A stretch of DNA of 64,000 nt from Baylisascaris procyonis (lineage: Eukaryota > Nematoda > Chromadorea > Rhabditida > Ascarididae), in NCBI GenBank assembly GCA_037389465.1, contig JAZARR010000117.1:33244-97243 (forward strand), in the 5' to 3' direction. The position numbers and the translations under genes were made by a program. How positions within the stretch are numbered: the first letter of the stretch is position 1; each line of letters opens with the position of its first letter. The notes under the pieces were generated by a model that was not told the DNA's origin, did not search any database, and was given only the letters and a program-made list of their open reading frames with translations. Of this stretch, positions 1 to 14,693 are shown piece by piece.

Positions 1-40
1 GACGTAATCATTAATACGAAAAAATTTTTCCCTTGAACAT

Positions 41-488
41 TTATTTCCACATGGAGTCATTGAAGTGTTTCCGCTTGCATTTTTCATTTATAGAGGTGGC
101 AGCACTGCCACCGTTTTCAAATTGCTCGCATTTAGAGACATCATTACCATAGTTGAAGTATGTGCAGATGATATACACTCACCCGATTTTTTGTTGAAAC
201 ATTCAAAAACCTGATAATGACAAAACTTATGGAGGAATGCTTTTCGACTTGCCCAAATTTGCTGAAATATGCGTCAAAATTTTGAGAAATCCGATTGTGG
301 TGTATTTTCTCGGGGTTTTGTTCAAACTTTTGTATGCTATGTTGGCAACGTTTTATCGGTTAATCGACAAATTTCTTCAAAACTTCAACGCCAATAAAGT
401 GTATCCCCTTCTTGATTTGCTAAGTCGAGAGGGAATGCTGATACATTGTTCGAACGAAGATTATCGCTTATCAGTTATCGTTGATTGA
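41..488 (+). pseudogene. Coding-like segment with a likely frameshift
   Basis: Two open stretches abut here on the plus strand. The first covers roughly 41-211, in a frame that reads ...EVCADDIHSPDFLLKHSK before a stop. The second covers roughly 200-488, in another frame, continuing ...DNDKTYGGMLFDLPKFAEI and ending in a TGA at 486-488. The switch coincides with a run of five A bases, so a one-base slip would explain it. Composition looks coding in both halves, but I do not recognise the family. It could be a decayed gene, a piece of a repeat, or two exons whose intron I misread. Confidence 0.3.
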
Positions 489-1574
489 GCGAACGGTCAT
501 AGTGATAATAACTAAATCAATCACCTTGCCGGTAAGGTGTGTTTCGAGTTGAGCAAATTGATTTACTGCAGTCAATTTCACAAACTCTTCTCATTATTGT
601 TACCCTTTTTGTGCTCAATGAAGCAACCCATTTTGAATTGCTCGCGACGCTAAAACGACCTAAATAAATTTCTTATATGAAACGTTCTTTTTCTTCGAAA
701 TTGAGTGCATCTGATTCATATACCTGTGAATGTTTCTCCTGACACCTTAAAGTTTTCGGTAAGATGACCTGAATTTGGGGGCTGCAGAAGCATAAAAGAG
801 CAATATAGAGGAAGGAATTTTTGTGACAGAAAATTTGAATGATAATATACAACAGTTTCTGAGGGAATTAGTGAAATGCGAAGTCTTTGCTGCATTTCTT
901 TGCACTTTTTTGGACTTTTTTCTGCACTTTTTTTCTGTTTTTTCATGTGCAATCTGCTGGAGTTCTCACCTCTTCGGAGTTGCTGTCTGCATCACCAAAG
1001 TCAGACTTGCAAGAAAATACAGAGCTTGTGTGAAAATTTGTAGATTGTGACCGTAACCGTCACGATGTGACCGTCGCTTGAGCGAGCAAATTTGTAGATT
1101 TATGTGCTCTAAAAAAGACCACAATTCTGGGAAACACTAAGCACGAAAAGCCTGCATTTGGGAGCCATCACTGAGCTCGATTCTTTGCATCTCTGAGAGA
1201 TGGTCGATACCGGTCGTGAAAACGTCTCCTCCGTGAGAAGCCAAAAATGGCAAATTTTTGGGAGTCAGAAAACGGTTGAAGTCATAGGATGGCCACTAGC
1301 GAAAAGAACCAAGTCTTTCTCCTTTATAAAGTTCTAATTTCCGCTGAGAACGTCAGGCATTTCTTTCAAAATTGCATCGGTCGCTAGCAGACTTCTACCA
1401 AGAAGGGCGATTCGGAAGCCTTAGTTTCCGAATCGAGAAAAAACATTCTTGATAGAATGTTTTTTTTTCAAGAAAAAAATTCAAGAAAAAAGTATTCTTC
1501 AAAAAATTTTTTGAAGGATGCAAACCATTATGACGAGCTCTATCAAACATTTACTGGCACATTGGTCAAGTGCG
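489..1574. other. No gene recognised
   Basis: AT-rich sequence with short unconvincing open frames on both strands. A long A/T homopolymer-rich patch with short inverted repeats (gaatgtttttttttc and neighbours) lies around 1440-1515. Confidence 0.5.
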
Positions 1575-2248
1575 CTAACCTCCACATTTGAATTTGAATC
1601 GGCAACAAACCAATATGCAATCTTGAGTTATTCGTCCACATGTACAAACGACTTCAGGCCGATGTGGCTGGTGCTGACGTTTCTTATCACGATACTGCAC
1701 GCGGTATAAGCAATGATAGCACTCTTCACCGCTTCCATTTCTCCGCCTGCTGTGCTGATCCATAGGCAGCAAGTTCACTGAGTGTTCCATTACTTCCTGC
1801 ATTCTGGCATTCATATAGCTCCAATTTGCCCGTTGACTCCACAAGGTCTTTGAGATTCGAGCTGTCCAGAAGGACCACATGGCTTCAGCTATTGACTTCC
1901 AGGCGCTACACGGGTCCTTCTTTTTGGGCCGCTAGTTGCGCCGGCAGGGGCAACAGCTCGAGGTCCTCTTGGCCCTGCCAGTTCGTCTAGGCCCAGGACT
2001 CCTTGGTGACCTTTAGTACTGGCAGATCTCTGCGTTTCCGAGAAGTTTTCTAGTAGATCGGGCGCCATCGATGCATCTCGAAGCACAACTTCATCAGAAA
2101 AGGAAGTGGAGCGTGAAGTGTCCATTTCTTCAAGACATCTTCGACTGACGACTATATTCATTTTGACCGTCAGGTTCAAGGGATCTTTAAGAACCTGGCA
2201 CTGATATTCCGTAAGCGCAACTGTCCAGGAACTGGGCTTTTGACGCAT
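1575..2248 (-). CDS. Coding-like region of unknown function
   Basis: Two consecutive minus-strand open frames, 2248-1889 and 1880-1575, are clearly richer in GC than the surroundings and have coding-like composition. The upstream one is charged and ends in a Gly/Ala/Pro/Arg-rich stretch. The downstream one includes RMQEVMEHSVNLLPMDQHSR and a Cys/His cluster (ECYHCLYRVQ, VCTCGR, ILVCCRF). They are in different frames separated by only a few bases, so they may be parts of one gene joined by an intron I cannot place, or a decayed transposon-derived gene. I recognise no domain with confidence and did not find a splice model. Confidence 0.3.
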
Positions 2249-5200
2249 TTCTTTTTTTGAAAGGATCTATGACTATTCTTTCGAGCATTCTGTGTTTCCT
2301 TATCGTTCACAGCAAATCCCTTCATCCTAAAGACCAAGCATTGGTGATATGACATTTTGCCGAGTATTTAGTGGACCTCAAAAATAGAGGCGGTCAACGC
2401 CCGAAGACAAAGCAATTGCCTGAAGACAAAAGCGAAGGCAACAAAGTACTTCTGCACTGCTGCACTGCGGTATCACGCAGGTTTATAGCACGTTTGATGC
2501 TTACAACGTGCTTTTGTGGTAGCAAAAATTTAAGTGCTACACCTCCATCGCAAAAAAAAAGGAAAAAAAAATCGTGGAACAAACGTCTCACCTCAACAAG
2601 ATAACAGAAGGACGGACATGTGCGGCTAAGTTTATTATTGAGATGTGTCAAATTATTGAGATAACCGAGTTTGCACAACATGGCAAATGGCAACACTCAT
2701 TGTTCTTTTCATGCGAATTTTGCACATGTTTTCATCAGTACATTATGGAGCCTCACGCACGTTGATTAATGCATGTTTACGGGCGTTTACATGTGTGCAT
2801 TTGCATCCTTCAACGCATTCGATGAATTTGATGGATCAATGAGGAAAATTTCTGGAAGAAATTTCTTTTTTATGATCTTTAGAACCTTTTTGCCTAACCC
2901 TCTGGAGTAGTCGAAATGAAAAGGTTTGAAAAGGAAGCACACATTATTTGCACTTTTTGCGACTTAAACATATTACGTAACCGTTGCAGAACGAATCTAA
3001 TGAAACAATGAAATAGTTCTCTCTTTATGGATCGACAAAAATTTTAGATTTGAAGAGATTAGCACATCAATTCATATAGCCCAATCATGCAATAACTGAT
3101 CAGTAAAAGATAATCAATAAGTTTATAAGTGCCTACATGATAATCAATTTTCTGTAAAATGAAATGTTAGATAGGAAGCGGCATAACCGATTGGTTTAAT
3201 CGGCAAAAGAGGTTATTTATTAGGCGCTATGCGTTTCATTTGGCATTTGTATAGATGCCTATTCGATTACGTGATGCATAAAAAGCACCGATCATATCAT
3301 TTATTTGCACTCACTTCTTCATCCATCTCTCATTGCTTGCCATTGATCATCGTGATGAGTCTGCAATTTGGTGCTTTCGTAACTGTCATCACCTGTAACA
3401 GTGAATGCACCTTTCTTCCATCTAGATCTTAAAGTTGACGTGAGAAGAGCGTAATTCAATACGTCATAAGCTTGGACATGATGGCTGCAAAGTGACACCA
3501 TCAGATGGGACCAAGGCGTCTCTCGAAGAAAACATTGGGAAGGTGCATATTTTAGTGGGTGAAAGTTTGCAGATGTTGCTGGAAAAAGATATGCGGAAAT
3601 CGCTTCAATTTGCATATAGACTGCATGCGTTTCATGTAGTTGTAGAGTAAAGGCGCTAAAATGACATATAGGAGTGTAGCGATCGTCCAAAGTGCGACTT
3701 CAAAGAGAGAAAGATTTCAAGGTCACTTGCTTTAACCTTTTTTCTAAGCGTTTTTGTGTCATCTGAGGCAAAATTGCAGACAGCTGACAGCAATTTGTGG
3801 TTATTAGAAGTGGGATGGTATCACGCAAACGATCAGAATTTTGGGTGGGGTCCTCCTTCAGTGTTTGTGCCATTTGTCTACCAAATTTACATTTAAATGA
3901 TAACGCCTACATCACCTGATATCAGTAACAAAGAAAAGGATCATCGATCGCATTTTTTTTTAAATAGCTCTGAATTAGGATTTATCAGTAATCAGATTAT
4001 ATACTTTTCATATGCGTCAAATAACTAGATTTTGTGAAGCGGTTATGAAGTTTATGAAATGTGGGTAGATAGTCAGGCATTACTGTAAAGTTGAAACGAG
4101 AATTGCATCGACCAAAAAATTAGCACAACACTCAATTTTTCTGCAGGTTTTCGCAGTCAGGCCACAGTTCATCTCAATGGCCATAAAGTAAGCTTCCAAA
4201 GGCGCTATGTGCAATTCACTCAATAATAAAAACATTTATTCACAAGAATTAAACAGAAAGAAATATGTAGAGATTGATATGCGATGTAGATGCCGAAAAC
4301 ACATGAAATGAAGAAATATGCCCAGAAAAAGGGATATAAAGAAGGAAGTAGAAAAAAAGAGTGAATTAGTAGGATGGCAGTTAATAAAAAAAGAGTGCAT
4401 AAAAGATGCGGAAGGATAAACGTAAAGCGAAAATATGCAAATGCATTTTGCAAACGAACCAAAATAAGGCATTAGTGGAGGCACCACAGTATGAAGCAGT
4501 AATGAAGTTCATTGGACGGCACCAAGGATAGGGCACGGCCAGGACAAAAAAATCACTTTGGAACTGAAGAGCCTGTAGAAAGACCATCCGACGCCGATTG
4601 AATCCACCATTTTTATGCGTTGATGCCATTATATCGTTGTGCTCGGGGACTGTATGCATGAAATAAGCCAACTTAAAGCTAACGATGCTTGCATTTGTAA
4701 CGAAAAACGAGAGAAGAAAATGCATCGGTCATTTGCATAGTTTAACAGTTTTACTCAAAAGAGAACACATTCCAGAAATTCAGCCATCTCGCAGGTGGTG
4801 ATTAACGATCTCGCTATGTATGAAGTGGCTTCGTTCAAAAAATTTTGATATTTCTTTTGCTTTCGTTCTTTTCTTCCTGCCATGAAAGTTTCACGTCGCC
4901 AAGTTCGAACGAATTTTCTTTCGTGATATATTGCAAGTGTGCAGAAACCGATCGTTACGACAGATAATAAGAGGGGAAAAAATCACCCAGTAGAACGAAG
5001 TTCGATTTTTTTTTTTTTGCACAAAAATCCAGTTCCTTGTTCCATATAGAGTGGAAATCTGTGAGCTGCGAGCTTTTTCTATCGAAATGGTGCCCTTATT
5101 TTCAAGAAATCCACAAACAAAAAAAATCCTTCACTGCACTAAATGTTGCATTACACAAAATGTTTTCTTCATTGGATAATGTGATGCACAATGACATATT

Positions 5201-8070
5201 ATTCTCTATTAAAGTTCAAAGTGAAGTGTAATGAAGTTAAAGCTTCGAATAGATAGCAATGAACAAAATTAGAGCAAATGCTAGTTGAAGCGAAATAGAT
5301 GAGCACTAGACTGATTGACTGCCTCCAAGTTTCTCGATTAGCATCTGATAAGAAGTAAGTTGATGTGATTCATTCATAGCTTCACTTGCAGCCTTACAAT
5401 TGCAAACCTGCTCCTGCACATTGAATGTCAACTTGAACAGATAGTACGTTGACTAGAAGACTTTAGATGATGCAAGAGAATTGCATATTTCTTTGATTGA
5501 TAACCCATAAGTTAAAACCGGAAGGATGCAAAAGATCAAAAAATCTCATTGAAAAAAAGCAATGAAAAACCTGCCGTTATGGCCGATACGATATGGCCTT
5601 CAATCCTCTTCAATCCTTCAAGCCATTTGGGCATTCAAAAAATTCACAAAGTGCGCAACGTAACGTTTTCTTATATGAAGTCCGCCAGTCGAATAAATTT
5701 GCACTCAAAAAATCTGTTGCGTTCCACTGCCTCCAAAATAAAAATAAGTCGCAAGCATTGTCTTTAAAGGCGAATTGCTCATATATAAGCTGAGGATGCT
5801 CAACGAAATTGAAGATGGGACTAATCCAATAATATTTTCGAAGGCCGCATGCTATCCTTAACCATAAAGGTGGACATACGGGCGATCGATGTTAGTACGA
5901 GTATATAAATCCATGTTCGGCCTTACATGTTTCCTCGCAGGTATCATAATAAATCCCCTTTTCGAATCCTTCGGCAACAAAATAAGTCAGTGCTCGCCAG
6001 TGTTTTTAGCATTGTCACAATGTTTGAGAAGCAAGGGGATGTTGCCCTTAATCTCTTGCCAAAGGTTCAGTTTAGTTGTCTCGGGATGTTCAAACCAAAT
6101 CTATTCCAGCAATGTTAGCATTCTGTTGCGGAACCTTCAAAATATCCACCTGTGCTCCCATTAGACGCGTAAAACTAGTGACTCCGACTGCATTCATATA
6201 TGGTGGACCTTTTGATTTGCAGTGCAAGTTGTTTATGCAAGTTTCTTGAGGTTTAGGAAAATTAGACCTGCAAATCTTTTTGCAGTTTCAGCAATGAAGA
6301 ACTCAAGCGGATCGTGATTGATCATTACAAAATCAGAGATAAGAAATCGATCAGTGAACAACAGAGACTATGTGTACTAGATTTTATCTCCGGGTTTCAT
6401 GTTTTGCGAGTGAAACTAACCGAATGCAGAGACAGGTATATATTTATAACAAATGAGTAGATACATGGCACCGCATTAGTGCATTCTATGGTATGTTGAA
6501 AAAAATTGTTACAATCGCATTGAATGAATTATTAGAATTCAACATTGAAAAAATAAGAATATACAAAAAATCACAAATTGAGAACGTGTTAAGAGCAGGT
6601 TTGCTGCCGAGTAGGGCTATTTTTTGATGATGCGAAGTACCCTTTATTGGCAGAAGAGCCTGATTGCCGTTTTGCAATCTTTTCAAGGCCATCACTGCTA
6701 ACTGCTAAATCAGATTGTAATGCCGATAGAGTCCAAAAGAATGGACAACATTCAAAACGGAACACTCTGGGCACGTATCAAAAAGCGAGCGAACCGGTAA
6801 CTATAAGGGAAACTATTGATTTCAGAAATTAAATTTTGAGAATTCAAATTTATTCGGGTTTTCCATCTAGATTTCGGAAATTTTAGAAACAAAAAATTTC
6901 AAACAAAAGATTTCGCGTACTGACTTTCGACAGGTTTTGAATGCCTTCACATAAGGGGGAGGATTGCGGGCATTAATCTGCCCATGTCCATATGTGTATA
7001 GATTTGTTGGTGGATGATTTAAATGACATTGTAACATTCTTCACAACAACTTCCTAGAAACTCAGAGCCGAGAAATTTCATAGCTTCAAGTCATGTTGGA
7101 ATTTACGTTCATCGTTTTCTTCGTTGATAAATGCAAAAAATTTTTTTTCAAGCTTTTCATTTTGAATACAGAATATATATACTTAATTTTGAAATTTTCC
7201 ATCCTATTTTAAGCTTAAAAAATTGAACGTAAAATGGTGAGTTGGTAAACCTAATGGCTGAATAAAGCGTTACATTTAATTAGCATAGATATCTCGATAA
7301 TGGATCATTTTTTCAGATACGAAAAATGGCACGATTTTTTTGTTTCTCTAATGCATCTTCTCGCTTTATATTCAAGTGGAAAATATTTCTGTAAATTATA
7401 TATGCTACACTTCCAGATGTCACGACTTCTAAAGGAATTGTGATAGCGTCGCGCGCAGAAACTCGTTGGCACGTAGTTCAATGAAGATATCAGCTCGTTC
7501 CTGCAAGAAGATTATTCATGAATGTTGATCCACTGAAGCAATTCACATACCACAAGTTACCTCTGATAGCACATCCGTTTGTTATTTATAGCTAACTCAA
7601 AACGGCGACAATTTCACTACTAGAATGTATGCAGCATGCAAAATCATATGAAGCAATATGAAAAAAATGGGAGTCGCAAAAATGATGCTATAAAGTGGCG
7701 CCGTTTTGAAATAGACAAAGTTGATCTGAGAAAAGATAATAGCATTGAGAAAAAAAAAAAAAACTTTTTACTGCAGCCACATTATGCGCAAATTTTGTTT
7801 AAAAAATCGCAAAATATCCCTGCTGCCGCGTTTCGAAAGTAAAAGCAAAAAACGAATACTCGATTATCTAAGATACAAGGACAATAAAAAGCTGCTCGAC
7901 AGTAAAGTGTGTCCAGAGTGCTAAAGAAAACATTTCAGCACTCTTTTCAATCAACTATGCACAACTCAATCTTTCGTGGTACTTCACGGTGGATTACGGG
8001 AATATCGACTTCTGGACCACCTGTAAGGGTGTTGAGGCTATTACGTCTTATCTTTATAGTGGAAACGTTT
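2249..8070. other. Long AT-rich region without a supportable gene
   Basis: No open frame here has both coding-like composition and matching splice sites. The longer ones (for example 3319-3690 minus and the overlapping minus frames at 4220-4725) are low-complexity Phe/Leu/Ser translations typical of AT-rich non-coding DNA. Several homopolymer runs occur. I read it as intergenic or intronic sequence. Confidence 0.5.
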
Positions 8071-8079
8071 GTAGTAGCT

Positions 8080-8385
8080 CAGACCACGGTAGATCGAATA
8101 TAAGTGGTAGGTCAGATCGTGGCGAATCAAATGATAGTAGGAAGTCAGACATGGTGGATCAAATATTAGTGGCAGGTCAGAACATCCTAGATCAAACGAC
8201 AGTATTAGGTCAGACCACGGTAGATCAAATGAGCCACTACTACCTAGCACGGTCTGACATAGCACTAATAGTTGATCCAGCATAGTCCCGCCTACTACTA
8301 TCATTTGATTTAACGTGGTGCAACCTACCGGTAATATCTGATCTATCACGGTTTGACCTACCACTAATACTTCAGCTATCATGGT
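8080..8385. repeat. Inverted pair of 33-bp minisatellite arrays
   Basis: The left arm contains units starting CAGACCACGGTAGATCAAAT-like at 8080, 8113, 8146, 8178 and 8211 (spacing 33, 33, 32, 33). From about 8247 to 8385 the same unit occurs as its reverse complement, about four copies, each containing a form of ACGGTCTGACAT or GGTTTGACCTACC. The switch point is near 8237. Units differ at several positions, so the array is not very recent. The whole block could fold into a long imperfect hairpin. Open frames across it on both strands are a by-product of the repeat. Confidence 0.8.
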
Positions 8386-8389
8386 CTGC

Positions 8390-10110
8390 TATGCGAAAAC
8401 ATCATTAAATTTCGCAAAAATGCCTATGTATAGATAAAGATGGTAAAGGTTAATACAGCATAATACGAGAAAAGCAAAAGTGTATGGTATCATTTTCAAC
8501 CATGATTGTGCTTAATAAATGATCCATTTATAAGAGGTCGAAGACAGCGCCACTGCGATTTTTCAGTTTCAATGTGAAGCTTTGGATGCCACCTTTTCCC
8601 TGTTGTTGACCTCAACGGCCGAAGTATATATTTTAAAAAGGGGGCTGAATTTTCCGTTTTAGATATCCAAGGAACTGAGCAAGGGTTAGCGGTTGTCTTG
8701 CATCTTTTTTTACTTCTGCAAAATAAATGTCGAGCTTTCTTCGTCATTTAGTTCGTGCGCCGTCATAATTTCCGGAAGGCCATTTTAGACTGCACGCTCT
8801 TATGCGCCGAAATCGGCTCTTATTTAGAGGAGCCACTTAGAGGGGACCGCCTAAAAAATTTGATCTATTTATTACAACTTTTCTTCCAATTTCAGTTTCA
8901 GTTTCAAAAATCATTTCAATTTCATAAAAATGAGTGACCCTTCGCACAGCAGCAGGTCAGATTTCGTTACCTGCCTCACTTAATATGACAGTTTCTCGAA
9001 GCTACGGACTAAATCTCTGAGTGTCCGAGGTGTAATGGATGCGAACTAGTAGATCGGAACACTAAAAAGGCTGCGAATACTCAGAGAATATGGCATGATG
9101 ATGAACATACAGAACTGATGAAAGCACTCAGGCATTAGAAACAGCCTGTAAAGTGGAATATTCCAATAACAACGTTTGGAAAGTCTGAGTGAAAGGGGAT
9201 TTTGGTGAGTTAGGTCAAGATAGAACAGAAAAAAGGCATGCATAAACTCTCTTCAAAAGTTGCTATTTCCGTCGAATGCGTTTGGAAGCTTGTGCACATG
9301 AAAGTGCCCATTACTGCACACTTCTCCGTGACAGTGGGAACAGAATATGTTTCAGGGGTTCGTTTGATGTTGCAGTTATCCAAGACTTTCCGACAGAACT
9401 CTCAAAAATGCATTTCTAGGTACGAAATACCATTAAATTAGCTTCCTTTAAACCGTGATCAGCGGCGACTCCACAGACACCAATGTGTGGATTGATAACT
9501 GATTACCGCACTAAAATGGTGCGCGCTTTAAAGCAAGAAAGTAACGGACATACGCTGGAGAGGAAAACACAAGCCGTGACGTGTAGATGCCTGTTTCTAA
9601 GTTCTGAAATTTTTAACTGAGTCTCAACATTTTTAAAATTTTCGGACGCATAAATCGGTAGTCCAGCTTGCCTATGACTGTGCTTTTGTTGTAGAGTTTA
9701 AAAGCAACTCACAGACAAGTCTTCATTCACTGCGTCAAGCTTGTAACGCTTTAGGGTGATATGCCGATAAAAGAAGTGCTCAATATAGGTTCACCCATTT
9801 CTGCTGGATCGCTTGGATGACTTTGATGTGTAGTGTTCCAGCATTCAAGAGTATGGTTTGTTCATTGAGATGTAATGGTGTATAGGAGCGAATGCGAATG
9901 GAGTTGGGCCATTTTTGCGCTACTGGAGACGACGATGGTAACGGTAAGTTATCATTTGCGACAGTAAAGTGAGGCGCAGAATCGACCAGGCAAGTTTTTC
10001 TTCACAACTTTCAAGTCAGTGCTTGGTACCGCAGCTAAGCCACCTCAACAGCAAGTATATCCAATGGTTGTGCGAGCAAAAATGTTATATCGAGCAGAAT
10101 TGCTGATTGA
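8390..10110. other. No gene recognised
   Basis: AT-rich sequence. A short CAGTTT/TTTCAG-type simple repeat lies near 8885-8920. No open frame with coding-like composition was found. Confidence 0.45.
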
Positions 10111-10115
10111 AAAGG

Positions 10116-10161
10116 CAACAACTACAAGGTGCTTCTGCAAAGAAGCACCTTGTAGTTGTTG
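10116..10161. repeat. Perfect 21-bp inverted repeat with 4-nt loop
   Basis: Bases 10116-10136 (starting CAACAACTACAAGG) are the exact reverse complement of 10141-10161. They are separated only by GCAA at 10137-10140. As RNA this would be a 21-bp perfect stem closed by a GNRA-type tetraloop. No flanking target duplication or transposase was seen. Confidence 0.9.
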
Positions 10162-11690
10162 AAGAATGTGTATCTTGAAAGAAGAAGCAGATCCACTGAG
10201 TTACAGCATAATAGTGAGGACTCCTTGAGCAAATTCAGTTCCTGGATGCATTCAACATATGCTTATCTCAATGGAAATAAACGATTCCCTAGTGCTTTTT
10301 AGTAGTCCAAATTCTTCTGAAACCATTTTAATCCGAAAGAATCTCTTATCATCAAAACTATTCCGAGCTACATCGTCGATGCCAGAATCAAGTTACAAGA
10401 AATGCGTTGTTTGATGCCAAAAACTTCAGTGCCTTTCAAGATTGTTTGAGTTATCAGAACGCAGAACATCACCGGTAAGGGCCGCAATGAAGTTCTCAGA
10501 CAATAGCTACATGGTCTCGTTGCCTTTAAAGGTGTCGCTTCCGTGTCCATCATGTCTCTTTGCAGTCATAAAAATTAGCGAAATCGTTTCCAGTAAAACA
10601 ACATTCATTGGTTTCTTACTTTGTTTCGCACAAGCATCTTATCTCAATGGTGTTGGCTGATGTTGTTCATAGGCAAGCGTTGAGAATATTGCGTCACATC
10701 TTACACTGATTTCTTACATGTCGAGATTTTATTGGTTTTTTTTTTTTTTTGCACGCATTTGTTCTATGTGGTTTCTAGCATGTCCTATATTACAGACTGG
10801 GATGTTATTCGAGAAATCGGTAACCGTTCCAAGATTGATATCTAAGAAATTTGGCGACTTTGCAATTACTCTAGCATCATTGATAACGTTACAGGAAACG
10901 TGACGATTCGATTCTGAGACAATATTATTAGCAATTTTATCCTTCTATCGCAGGTTTAGCAAAAAGCAGCAATGTTTCGTTCCCTCGTTGTCATATAATG
11001 TTGCAAGCTGTGGCATTATTTCGGTATTGGTGGTTTCGAATTATATTGTTGGTGCTGCAGTATCCAGGAGTAATTCATGACTGCTCGAGAGCCTAACAGC
11101 TTCTTTGAAGCCTTAAGCACGTGTTCCGTATTGCATGTGATACAGTTTTCTATGTTGTACGCCATTTCTTGACTCATTCTTGGTTTTCTCACGCATTTTA
11201 CTGATTCCGGCAGGATTCTCTTCCTTTACTCGTTGATGCCCTTCTGCTACTGCTTGAGGAAGAACATCTTAACCGACAACATGAAAAATATATTTTGAAA
11301 AGTTTTTATTCCACGATAGTGCACAGCAATCGATGACTGTTATGTGGCTGATAATTCAGCAACCATTTCTTATATTTCGGCACACATAACCTGTTTAGCA
11401 ATAGTTTATAAGTAACGCTTCTCGTACATGTGCTGTACAAAGTTATTTCATCACACTAAATGAAGCGAGGAAAATGCGGTAATGGGAACTAGGAGATAAC
11501 TAGAAAAGTTGGTGCCGGCACTGGTACGACCAAAGACACAAAAAAGGAGCCGATACTGACGTTTCAGCAGAATGAACTTGTTCACTTCCAGCTGTACAAA
11601 TGTCGCACCATCGACTTGCTTGTGGTTTCTATGGTGCGGTATTTGAGGTGGTGGAACTGCGTTAGGTAGGACAGTGAGAGAGCATTGTGG
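10162..11690. other. No gene recognised; probable 3' flank of the Pro-Val gene
   Basis: No supportable gene in most of the stretch. A minus-strand open frame at 11741-11451 directly follows the Pro-Val repeat exon in another frame and contains coding-like residues (for example ELPPQCSLTVLPNAV). It could be a 3' continuation reached through a splice or frameshift, or merely 3' UTR. A TTTATT (AATAAA on the minus strand) at 11305-11310 is a possible poly(A) signal for that gene. Confidence 0.35.
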
Positions 11691-11697
11691 AGGCAGT

Positions 11698-14665
<2,968 letters not shown>

Positions 14666-14684
14666 GATGGAGAGCACTTTCCAC

Positions 14685-14693
14685 CTGAAACAA
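14685..14693 (-). promoter_or_regulatory. Probable spliced-leader acceptor of the Pro-Val gene
   Basis: On the minus strand TTGTTTCAG precedes a 19-base 5' leader (14684-14666) and the ATG at 14665. A strong 3' splice site immediately before a signal-peptide start codon fits nematode trans-splicing, although a conventional untranslated first exon is also possible. Confidence 0.5.
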
